Below are positions 1-7,142 of a stretch of DNA of 64,000 bases, piece by piece. Position 1 is the stretch's first letter. The number at the start of each line of letters is the position of its first letter. Origin of the DNA: Verrucomicrobium sp. (GTDB lineage Bacteria > Verrucomicrobiota > Verrucomicrobiia > Methylacidiphilales > UBA1321); contig JAFIGT010000010.1 in the NCBI GenBank assembly GCA_017849585.1, forward strand, positions 120,276 through 184,275, in the 5' to 3' direction. Under the pieces are notes generated by a model that saw nothing but the letters and a program-made list of their open reading frames with translations, did not search any database and had not been told where the DNA came from. The position numbers and the translations under genes were made by a program.

Positions 1-1
1 A

Positions 2-1420
2 CCGCGCTTTACCTTCCACGGATTCCGTTACGTCGAAGTACATGGGCTGAACGATTCGCATAAAATCGAAGTGACCGGCGTGGTGCTGCATTCCGACACG
101 AAACCGACCGGCACGTTCCGCTGCTCGAACGATCTGTTGAATCAGCTTCAGCACAACATCGTGTGGGGACAGAAAAGTAATTTCCTCGAAGTGCCCACCG
201 ATTGTCCGCAGCGCGATGAGCGACTGGGCTGGACGGGCGATGCCCAAGTCTTCGTCCGTACGGCGGCGTTCAACATGAACGTGCAGGAATTTTTCCGCAA
301 GTGGGTGCGCGACATCCGCGATGCTCAGTACGCCAGTGGAGCTGTGCCGTCGGTAATTCCGGAAAATAAATTTACAGGCGAGGATGATGGAGGTCCGGCG
401 TGGTCGGATGCGACGATCATTTGTCCGTGGACGATTTACCTTTGCTACGGCGACAAACAGATTCTCGCCGATCATTACGAGTCGATGCAGCGTTACTTCG
501 ACTTCCTCGGTCGTGAGAAGTGCAAGGGACTCATCCGCTGTCACCACGAAGTGGACAAGTGGGGCGGCTACGGGGATTGGCTCGCGCTCGACGGCAGCGG
601 CAAGGTGGACGGCGGTACGCCGAAGGATCTGATCGGTACGGCCTTCTATGCATATGATGCCGGCCTGATGGAGAAGATTGCCACGGTCCTGGGCCATAAG
701 GCGGATGCGGCAAAGTACGCTCAGCGGCGCGCGGAAATCGCGGAGGTGTTTCAACGCCGTTATCTCACCCCGGATGGATTGATTGCTTCCGGCACGCAGA
801 CCGCCGCTGTGCTCGCGCTGCATTTTGGTCTCGTGGCCAATGCCGAACAGCGGAAGTTGCTCGCGCAGGAGTTGGCTCGCGATGTGGAGAAGCGGGGATT
901 CCATCTCGCCACCGGATTTGTCGGCACGCCGTACCTGCTCGAAGTGCTGGAAGAAAACGGCTACCTCGATACCGCCTACAAATTACTCGAACAGGAAACT
1001 TTCCCCTCGTGGTTGTTCCCGGTGAAGAACGGCGCGACGACGATTTGGGAGCGGTGGGATGGTTGGACTCCGGAAAAGGGACCGCAGGACAAGGGGATGA
1101 ATTCCTACAATCACTATGCCTATGGAGCGGTCGGCGCGTGGATGTATCGGTCCGTCGCCGGTCTGGAGCTCGATCCTGCGCAACCGGGCTACCAGCACAT
1201 TATTTTCCGTCCGCGTCCCGGCGGCACGATCACCTGGGCGGAGGCGTCGCTGGAAACTGCGCACGGACTGGTGAGCATTCGTTGGGAAAAATCGGAGTCG
1301 GCTTTGAAGGTGGCAGTGACGGTTCCCGCCGGAACGAGCGCCACGCTGCTGCCTCCCGCTGGCTACGGTTCCGCACAGGAATTGAAGCCAGGACGGCACG
1401 AGCTGACGTTGAAGGCGTGA
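2..1420 (+). CDS. alpha-L-rhamnosidase, GH78 family (5' end outside window)
   Basis: The frame is open from base 2, so only the C-terminal ~472 residues are present. The opening residues FHGFRYVEV and the block DCPQRDERLGWTGDAQ (about nt 200-250) are hallmarks of bacterial GH78 enzymes, which release terminal alpha-L-rhamnose from pectic rhamnogalacturonan, glycosides or other plant glycans. The Glu in RDERLGW is the usual catalytic acid, and the Glu in TTIWERWDGW (about nt 1036-1071) is the usual base; both are present. The C-terminus has the expected small beta domain after the (alpha/alpha)6 barrel. Any signal peptide would lie upstream and cannot be judged. The next gene is a convergent LacI-type regulator. 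The family call is strong; the exact substrate is inferred. Confidence 0.93.
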   Translation, partial: PRFTFHGFRYVEVHGLNDSHKIEVTGVVLHSDTKPTGTFRCSNDLLNQLQHNIVWGQKSNFLEVPTDCPQRDERLGWTGDAQVFVRTAAFNMNVQEFFRKWVRDIRDAQYASGAVPSVIPENKFTGEDDGGPAWSDATIICPWTIYLCYGDKQILADHYESMQRYFDFLGREKCKGLIRCHHEVDKWGGYGDWLALDGSGKVDGGTPKDLIGTAFYAYDAGLMEKIATVLGHKADAAKYAQRRAEIAEVFQRRYLTPDGLIASGTQTAAVLALHFGLVANAEQRKLLAQELARDVEKRGFHLATGFVGTPYLLEVLEENGYLDTAYKLLEQETFPSWLFPVKNGATTIWERWDGWTPEKGPQDKGMNSYNHYAYGAVGAWMYRSVAGLELDPAQPGYQHIIFRPRPGGTITWAEASLETAHGLVSIRWEKSESALKVAVTVPAGTSATLLPPAGYGSAQELKPGRHELTLKA

Positions 1421-1479
1421 CTTCCGCTTTCCGCTTGAGGCTTTTAAGAATTGCTGAAGCCATCGACTGCGAGGGTTTT

Positions 1480-1510
1480 CTGTAGGGCGCGATACAATCG
1501 CGTCCTACAG
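1480..1510. repeat. Perfect hairpin between convergent genes
   Basis: CTGTAGGGCGCGAT is followed by a 3-base loop (ACA) and ATCGCGTCCTACAG. The arms pair over 14 bp with one G-U wobble, and flanking T/A bases extend the stem. It lies between the convergent rhamnosidase and LacI genes, so it may end transcription from either side. There is no U-run on the 3' side, so it is not a textbook Rho-independent terminator and could instead be a small dispersed palindrome. Confidence 0.55.
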
Positions 1511-1517
1511 AAAGACA

Positions 1518-2552
1518 TCAACGCGGAGCGGGGCCGGTGGAGGCGCGGACGATGAGATGCGTCGGGAGAATTTCGTGGGGCGGAGTCCACTGTCCGGGAT
1601 TCGCCCACGCCTGCGCAATCGCTTCGGCCGCACGGTAACCGCCTTGTTCGATGGGATGGTTTACCGTCGTGAGGGCGGGGAACCAGACGAGTGTTTCGGG
1701 ATAGTTATCGAATCCGATGAGGGAGATTTCCTCCGGAATTTTGCGTCCGCTCTGGTGAATGGCGGTGAGTGCTCCCAGGGCCATGTCATCGTCGAGGGCC
1801 ATCACGGCCGTGATTTCCGGTGCCTGTTTCAGCAGTAATTCCATGGTGCGCAATCCGGCCATGCCGCGGACATGTTCACTAGGTTTGATTGGCGGTGTAC
1901 GCGCGATCCAGTGTTCCAGTGGTGTGATGCCGGCGGCAAGGAGCGTGTCCTTGTACCCGCGCAGACGTTCACGATGGTCCAGATTGCTGACGTGGGCGTG
2001 GCAGATGTAGCCGATACGGCGGTGGCCGAGTTCGATCAGATACCGCGCGGCGGCACAGGAGCCGGAATAGGAATCGTTGTCGATGTAGCCGAGCTTGGGC
2101 AGGTCGCTTTGCGAATCGAGCAAGATCACCGGGAGTCCGGAGTCGTTCAACGACTGAAATTCCTCCCGGAAGTGATCGGGGATAATCATGATCACGCCGG
2201 AACATTGCTGGTCGCGAATTTGTTGCAGGAGCGAGGTCTTCGATTTTTCGCGGTAATGAATGATGCTGACATCGATGCCACGATCGGCCACGTATTGAAA
2301 GACGCCGTTGAGCGCCTTGCGTATGTAATCATTCAGGCCGTTATTGCTGGGAACCGTAAAGGCGATCTTGGGCGCACGTTGCAGTGGGTAGTCGGGCAGG
2401 AAGTGATACCGGCGCAATAATTCATCGATGCGCGCGCGCGTTGCTTCGCTGACACCGACGCGGCGATTGATGACGCGCGATACCGTGGCTGCCGAAACTC
2501 CGGCTTCCTCGGCGATACGGTAAATGCTGATTTCGCGGCGGCGTCTGGCCAT
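1518..2552 (-). CDS. LacI-family transcriptional regulator
   Basis: A 344-residue protein of normal LacI/PurR length. Residues ~7-55 form the helix-turn-helix and hinge helix (IYRIAEEAGVSAATVSRVIN), followed by a periplasmic-binding-protein-like effector domain with typical blocks such as GLRTMELLLKQ and a C-terminal SLIGFDNYPE. It should bind a sugar or sugar derivative and control nearby hydrolase genes. It is divergent from the GH5-like gene, and the shared spacer holds a central-CG palindrome (2679-2688) of the kind LacI proteins bind, so that gene is the most likely target. The ATG at 2552 fits the family N-terminus. Confidence 0.93.
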   Translation of the reverse strand: MARRRREISIYRIAEEAGVSAATVSRVINRRVGVSEATRARIDELLRRYHFLPDYPLQRAPKIAFTVPSNNGLNDYIRKALNGVFQYVADRGIDVSIIHYREKSKTSLLQQIRDQQCSGVIMIIPDHFREEFQSLNDSGLPVILLDSQSDLPKLGYIDNDSYSGSCAAARYLIELGHRRIGYICHAHVSNLDHRERLRGYKDTLLAAGITPLEHWIARTPPIKPSEHVRGMAGLRTMELLLKQAPEITAVMALDDDMALGALTAIHQSGRKIPEEISLIGFDNYPETLVWFPALTTVNHPIEQGGYRAAEAIAQAWANPGQWTPPHEILPTHLIVRASTGPAPR

Positions 2553-2649
2553 GATGAAAAGGACTGTCGTTACAAATAATTACAGCGCAAACATAGACCC
2601 ACACCAACGAACCCGTCAAATGAAAATCGGGAGCGGAACGAGTGTAGCG

Positions 2650-2678
2650 TTGACAGGAAAAGAAAAAGGCTGGAATAT
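2650..2678 (+). promoter_or_regulatory. Putative sigma-70 promoter of the GH5-like gene
   Basis: A consensus -35 TTGACA (2650-2655) is followed after 17 bases by GAATAT (2673-2678), a weak -10. Transcription would start near 2685, leaving a leader of roughly 45 bases before the ATG at 2732. This supports the ATG rather than the in-frame TTG at 2693 as the start. Confidence 0.5.
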
Positions 2679-2688
2679 GTTGCGCAAC
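2679..2688. promoter_or_regulatory. Putative LacI-family operator
   Basis: GTTGCGCAAC is a perfect 10-base palindrome with the central CG step typical of LacI/PurR operators. It abuts the -10 box of the GH5-like gene and lies in the divergent spacer with the LacI gene, so binding there would block transcription initiation. The site is seen; which regulator binds it is inferred. Confidence 0.5.
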
Positions 2689-2731
2689 TATATTGGTCGT
2701 TTTCCCCATTGAATCCAACTCTTTTCTTTTT

Positions 2732-4660
2732 ATGAAATCGTTTCTGCCTTCGGGCCAAGTTCGCATTGGAGCTAATTACTGGGCATCGCATGCCGGAATG
2801 TTGATGTGGCGCCATTGGCGCGCCGATGTGGTAGAGCAAGATTTCGCCCAGCTTCACGAGCACAAACTCGAAGTGCTGCGGGTGTTTCCGCTTTGGCCCG
2901 ATTTCCAACCGCTCAACCGGATGCTGACAGCCCACAGTCATTTCGTGGAAATGCGTCACGACGAGCAGCCGCTGCCGGATGAACAATTCATTCAGGATGG
3001 TGTCTCGGAGGAAATGTTGGAGCGCTTTGGCGTGATGGCCGATCTGGCGCAGAAATATAAACTGGGCTTGGTCGTGGGCCTCGTCACCGGCTGGATGAGC
3101 GGACGTCTTTTCGTTCCTACTGCTCTTCAGGCGTTCAATCCGATCACGTCTCCGGAGTCGATCCTGTGGCAGGTGCGTATGGTTCGCGCCATTGTGCGCC
3201 GCTTTAAGGATCATCCGGCGATTTATGCCTGGGATCTCGGCAATGAATGTAACTGCATGGGCGCTGCCACGCGCGAAGAAGCCTGGGTCTGGACGAATAC
3301 CATCGCCAGCGCGATTCGCGTCGAAGATCCGTCGCGGCCGATCGTCTCGGGCATGCACTCGCTGCCAGCCGATGCGACCAAGCCGTGGTCCATTCGTGAT
3401 CAAGGGGAACTGACCGACCTGCTCACCACGCATCCTTACCCGCCCTTCACGCCGCATTGCGATCGCGATCCGATCAACACGATGCGACCCTTGCTGCATG
3501 CGATTGCTGAGACCCGGCTCTATACGGATCTCTCCGGCAAGCCCGCCTTTGTTGAGGAATTTGGCAATCTCGGACCGTCCGTTTGTAGCGAAAAAATTGC
3601 GGCCGACATGGCCCGCGTGCGGCTCTACGACATCTGGGCGCATGATTGCCGCGCCGCTGTCTGGTGGTGCGCCTTTGACCAAACGGAACTCGAAAACGCG
3701 CCGTATGATTGGATCAGCGTCGAACGTGAGCTCGGACTGTTCCGCGCCGATCGCACACCCAAGCCGGTCGCCAAAGAGTTTCAAGCCTTTGCCAATACCG
3801 TGGCCCAGTTGCCATTGCAAACGCTGGCTCCGCGCCGCGTCGAAGCGGTCTGTCTGCTCACCCATGGCCAGGATCAATGGGGCGTGGCCTACTCCGCCTT
3901 TATCCTTGCCCGCCAAGCTGGCTTTGATCTGCGCTTCCACTACGCCGACCGCGAATTGCCCGAAGCGGATCTCTATTTTCTGCCGAGTGTCCGGGACCAC
4001 CGCGCCATCCCGCGCCGGTTGGAGAAGACTCTCTGGGAGAAGGTGGCGAAGGGGGCCACGCTTTACCTCTCGATTGATGAACATGGCAGCTTGGGTGATT
4101 TCACGCATAACTCTGGCTTGACCATTCAAACGAGTTCCCGCCGTGCCGGAGCTTGCGAATTCCAATGGAATGACCGCGATAAGAATCCGGCCCTGCGCCT
4201 TGCCTCGACCTTGCGGATTCGATTGAGCGTGGAAAAAGGTGAGGTACTGGCCGCCGAAGCGGACGGGTCTCCCGTCTTTTGCCGCTCCCACTACGGCAAA
4301 GGCACGGTCTATACCATGGCGATTCCGCTCGAAGCCTCGCTTGCCTTGGAAGCCGAAGCCTTCACCCCCGGCAAAATGCAGCCCTTCTGGGAAATTTACC
4401 AGACCGTCGCCGCCACCGCCCTGTCCACCCGGCAGATTCGCAAGACATCGCCGTGGCTCGGCGTGACCGAACACCAGACGACCGAAGGCAATCTCGTTGT
4501 CATGCTCATCAACTACTTGCCCGAAAAGCTGGAGGACACCATCACGATCGCCCCCGGCTATCGCCTGACCAAAATATTGGTCGGAGCCGGTCCGCGGCCG
4601 GATGGGCGGGTCGAACTACCTGCCAATGACGTAGCCCTCTGGCTGCTTTCACCCGTGTAA
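2732..4660 (+). CDS. GH5-like glycoside hydrolase, probably cytoplasmic
   Basis: About 642 residues without a recognisable signal peptide. The N-terminal half is a TIM-barrel glycosidase of clan A: the acid/base Glu lies in AWDLGNECN (Glu ~172) and the nucleophile in AFVEEFGN (Glu ~276). Opening motifs GANYWASHAG and LRVFPLWPDF resemble GH5 enzymes acting on beta-mannosides or other beta-glycosides. The C-terminal half has a beta-galactosidase-like trimerisation/Rossmann region (SRRAGACEFQW, GKGTVYTMAIPLE) and ends in a beta-sandwich. It likely cleaves imported oligosaccharides. The ATG at 2732 is chosen over the upstream TTG at 2693 because of the promoter position. No clear Shine-Dalgarno precedes it. 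Substrate is unknown. Confidence 0.85.
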   Translation: MKSFLPSGQVRIGANYWASHAGMLMWRHWRADVVEQDFAQLHEHKLEVLRVFPLWPDFQPLNRMLTAHSHFVEMRHDEQPLPDEQFIQDGVSEEMLERFGVMADLAQKYKLGLVVGLVTGWMSGRLFVPTALQAFNPITSPESILWQVRMVRAIVRRFKDHPAIYAWDLGNECNCMGAATREEAWVWTNTIASAIRVEDPSRPIVSGMHSLPADATKPWSIRDQGELTDLLTTHPYPPFTPHCDRDPINTMRPLLHAIAETRLYTDLSGKPAFVEEFGNLGPSVCSEKIAADMARVRLYDIWAHDCRAAVWWCAFDQTELENAPYDWISVERELGLFRADRTPKPVAKEFQAFANTVAQLPLQTLAPRRVEAVCLLTHGQDQWGVAYSAFILARQAGFDLRFHYADRELPEADLYFLPSVRDHRAIPRRLEKTLWEKVAKGATLYLSIDEHGSLGDFTHNSGLTIQTSSRRAGACEFQWNDRDKNPALRLASTLRIRLSVEKGEVLAAEADGSPVFCRSHYGKGTVYTMAIPLEASLALEAEAFTPGKMQPFWEIYQTVAATALSTRQIRKTSPWLGVTEHQTTEGNLVVMLINYLPEKLEDTITIAPGYRLTKILVGAGPRPDGRVELPANDVALWLLSPV

Positions 4661-5070
4661 TTGTCAAGAGAACCGCAACGTGCGGTTGGATTGGAGTGCT
4701 CCGGCCCCTCCAATCCAACACCGCAGTCCCACCGCGCGAAGGCCCTTCGGCGCCGCGCCTTTATTTAATAGCTTCAATGGCTCGGCAATTGTTGCCGCGA
4801 CGAGCCATCGTTAATCTCATTTAAGATCATTGAAATGCGGTCGATCTAGATTTTGGATCTATGATCAATCTTATTTCAGCCGGGAGCAAACTGATTGATG
4901 CATTGTCGTGCACCCTCGACTAAAATAAGAAATAGATTAATCGTACGCCCAAAGGCAGAAATATTAGTGATCCGAATAAGTCAGGCTTATGTTTTTCGAC
5001 ATTTTGGAGACAAAAAGCTTGCCTTTCCTCCCTTATGTCGTACTTATTAAGTAAATACTAAGTACGTATT
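4661..5070. other. Intergenic region with hairpins, no gene seen
   Basis: This ~410-base, AT-rich spacer precedes the prepilin-like cassette. It starts with overlapping hairpins: AACCGCA-ACG-TGCGGTT (4671-4687) and TGCGGTTGGATTGGAG pairing with 4708-4725, which could end transcription of the hydrolase gene. A third imperfect stem near 4735-4760 is followed by TTTATTTAAT. Further on, TGAAAT near 4830 pairs with ATTTCA near 4873, and TACTTATTAAGTA (5041-5053) is a perfect palindrome just upstream of the cassette start, a candidate operator. No supported reading frame or RNA family was recognised. Confidence 0.5.
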
Positions 5071-5775
5071 ATGAAGCGTAAATGTCATCAAATGGGTCTT
5101 ACGCTACGTTCGCAGGCCAATGCGGGCTTCTCTCTAGTTGAACTTCTCGTCGTGATTGGAGTGATGTCACTTCTCGTCACCGTCACCATGGTGAACATGC
5201 AGGGCTTCAACAAGGGCGGTAACCTCACTGCCGCGGGCAACCAGCTAGTAGACATGGCCAATCAAGCCCGCCAGCTCGCCACCACCCGGAACGCAAGTAC
5301 TGCCTTAGTTGTTATTTCGAAAGCGACCGCTGCGGATAGTGGGAAGAACCTGACCGAAACCAAAGTGGCACTCAAAACCTTTTGCTTGATGCAATACGTG
5401 CCAACTGCGACGTCGTCACAGTGGCAGATGGTTACCCGATGGCAATCGCTTCCAGCTTCCGTAACGATCGATAATAGCAATGCTACGACCGACGTTACCC
5501 AGTTTTTGTATTCGCCGACATTGAGCACGGGAACGTTGTCGGCCAAGCACCTCTCCAAGTCTTATTCGAGTAATCCTTCCGATGCCAATCTTCTCGCCTT
5601 TCAGGTTTTTACTCCCGAGGGATCCATGGAGACGGGGGGGAATATCAAGCGTTTGAAGCTTGTTCCGGATAAAAACGGAGTTGCAGATACGAACGGTGAT
5701 AATTTCTACGAGATTGTCTTTAATCCTTATACGGGTAGTACCAAGGTATTTCGTCCCGGTGAGGAGGGAAATTGA
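5071..5775 (+). CDS. Verru_Chthon cassette protein D-like prepilin (GspH-like)
   Basis: A 234-residue protein with a type IV prepilin signal: a basic leader, Gly, then FSLVELLVVIGVMSLL, with cleavage expected after Gly19 and the conserved Glu at +5. The following region (NQLVDMANQARQLATTRNA) resembles the start of the GspH/FimT minor-pseudopilin domain. It is the first of four co-directional genes with such signals, matching the Verru_Chthon four-gene cassettes described in Verrucomicrobium and Chthoniobacter; this one best fits member D. The product should be processed by a prepilin peptidase and sit in the inner membrane. Its stop overlaps the next start (TTGA), so the genes are coupled. 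Function is unknown. Confidence 0.8.
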   Translation: MKRKCHQMGLTLRSQANAGFSLVELLVVIGVMSLLVTVTMVNMQGFNKGGNLTAAGNQLVDMANQARQLATTRNASTALVVISKATAADSGKNLTETKVALKTFCLMQYVPTATSSQWQMVTRWQSLPASVTIDNSNATTDVTQFLYSPTLSTGTLSAKHLSKSYSSNPSDANLLAFQVFTPEGSMETGGNIKRLKLVPDKNGVADTNGDNFYEIVFNPYTGSTKVFRPGEEGN

Positions 5776-6218
5776 AATCTTCCCCACTGGCTGCCGCAAG
5801 GGCATTTAGCTTAGTTGAAGTCGTTATGGCGTTAGGGGTAATTTCCTTTGCTCTGGTGGGTATGCTAGGACTTTTAAGCGTTGGTTTTACGGCGGCGAAG
5901 AAATCGACAAAGGCGACTAATTTAGCGGCGATATCTTCTCAAGCGGTGGCGGTGATTCGCAACAATACGAATTTTACGAGCGTAGGCCTCACAGCATTGT
6001 CTAGTACACCAACGAACATTTATTTTGATTATTCAGGTCGGATGCAATCTTCTCAAAATAGCAGCTCATATTATTTATGCGAAGTTCGTAGTCGCTCAGT
6101 AACGGCGGTTTCCAGTCTCTCCGGCTATACGGTATTAGTTATGACGGTGAGTTCTCCGATTGGAGCTGCGGATGCCAATCGAACAAAAGAGGTCATGCAT
6201 GCAACCGTCGTGCGTTAG
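5772..6218 (+). CDS. Verru_Chthon cassette protein B-like prepilin (GspI-like)
   Basis: A 148-residue prepilin-like protein. The short leader ends in AARA and is followed by FSLVEVVMALGVISFALVG, which carries the +5 Glu and resembles GspI-type minor pseudopilins. The start is a TTG whose last two bases share the TGA of the upstream gene. A strong ribosome-binding sequence GAGGAGGG (5761-5768) sits just before it, supporting this unusual start and coupled translation. Small size, position and signal fit cassette protein B. It probably acts with its three neighbours in a surface or envelope pseudopilus-like assembly, an inference only. Confidence 0.8.
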   Translation: MKSSPLAAARAFSLVEVVMALGVISFALVGMLGLLSVGFTAAKKSTKATNLAAISSQAVAVIRNNTNFTSVGLTALSSTPTNIYFDYSGRMQSSQNSSSYYLCEVRSRSVTAVSSLSGYTVLVMTVSSPIGAADANRTKEVMHATVVR

Positions 6219-7113
6219 GTTTCGCTTCGGATTCAGTTTGGTTGAGTTGCTAGTGGCCACATCGGTTGCCACGATGTTGATGTTGATTCTCGCGGGGGTG
6301 TCTTCACAGGTGAGTAAGCTCCTCACTACCGGCATCAGCCAGAATCAGAATCGTGTTACCGCCCGAGCTGCAATGTCGTTCATGGCTCGTGAGCTTAAGC
6401 AGGCCGCGATTGCAAAACAGAAGACTTACGCGGTTGGAACTACGCCTGTCAGTGCGCTCCACTTGGTTATCAATCCTTCGACAATTACTGCCCCCTACAT
6501 GAATCCCGATGCCGTTTTCTGGCAGGCGCCGATTGCTACGACGACCACAAGTGGAGATATCGCCGAGGTGGGCTATTTCGTTTTTCGGCAGGAAAAGACA
6601 GATGTCACTGGCAAGCAGGTATACCATTCGGATCTTATGCGGCTCTTCGTCAATCCTACGGATACGACGAATTATCGAATCTATGGTCAACCTGGGTTAT
6701 GGGTGGATACGGGCTTGCTGGATAAGTTCATTCCTACCAAGCTTAATAATTATCAGGGCTTGTTTCTGGAAAATGTCGTGGGGCTCTGGGTAATGCCGTA
6801 CAAGGATAATGGTAGGCCCATGAATACGGTGCTCGGTCCGAACGTTGAGATGACGACCGATCACGCCTATGATTCCCGACATAATAATGTACCGAGTGCG
6901 CCCATAGATCGATTGCCTTCCATGGTGCAGGTCTCGATGTTGGTGGCGGACTCGACCACGATCAAGAGGTTGAGCGGCAATATTCCGGTTTCTGGTTACG
7001 TGTCAGCAGATGATTGCTTGGCTGCTTTAAAGGCTTCTTCAAGTCCCAATGCTCGCCTCTTTGTGACGGGGGCGGACGTCATCTACTTTAACGTGGCGTT
7101 AGATAACTATTAA
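6199..7113 (+). CDS. Verru_Chthon cassette protein C-like prepilin (GspJ-like)
   Basis: A ~304-residue prepilin-like protein with GFSLVELLVATSVATMLML after a short basic leader and the +5 Glu. The next part (RVTARAAMSFMARELKQA) matches the GspJ pattern in which a long helix is followed by a Met-x-x-Glu/Arg-Leu stretch. I prefer the ATG at 6199 because AAGAGG lies six bases upstream; upstream in-frame alternatives are ATG 6172 and TTG 6160. Any of them overlaps the previous gene, so translation is coupled. It fits cassette protein C by size and order. The rest of the protein has no recognised domain. Confidence 0.8.
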   Translation: MQPSCVRFRFGFSLVELLVATSVATMLMLILAGVSSQVSKLLTTGISQNQNRVTARAAMSFMARELKQAAIAKQKTYAVGTTPVSALHLVINPSTITAPYMNPDAVFWQAPIATTTTSGDIAEVGYFVFRQEKTDVTGKQVYHSDLMRLFVNPTDTTNYRIYGQPGLWVDTGLLDKFIPTKLNNYQGLFLENVVGLWVMPYKDNGRPMNTVLGPNVEMTTDHAYDSRHNNVPSAPIDRLPSMVQVSMLVADSTTIKRLSGNIPVSGYVSADDCLAALKASSSPNARLFVTGADVIYFNVALDNY

Positions 7114-7142
7114 GCCTCCACTATGGAGGAGAGATAATCAGG

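Noticed and set aside
2570..4474. Long antisense reading frame (634 codons) across the GH5-like gene
   Set aside because: The protein has no family motifs and mirrors the codon pattern of the + strand gene, which has clear catalytic residues.
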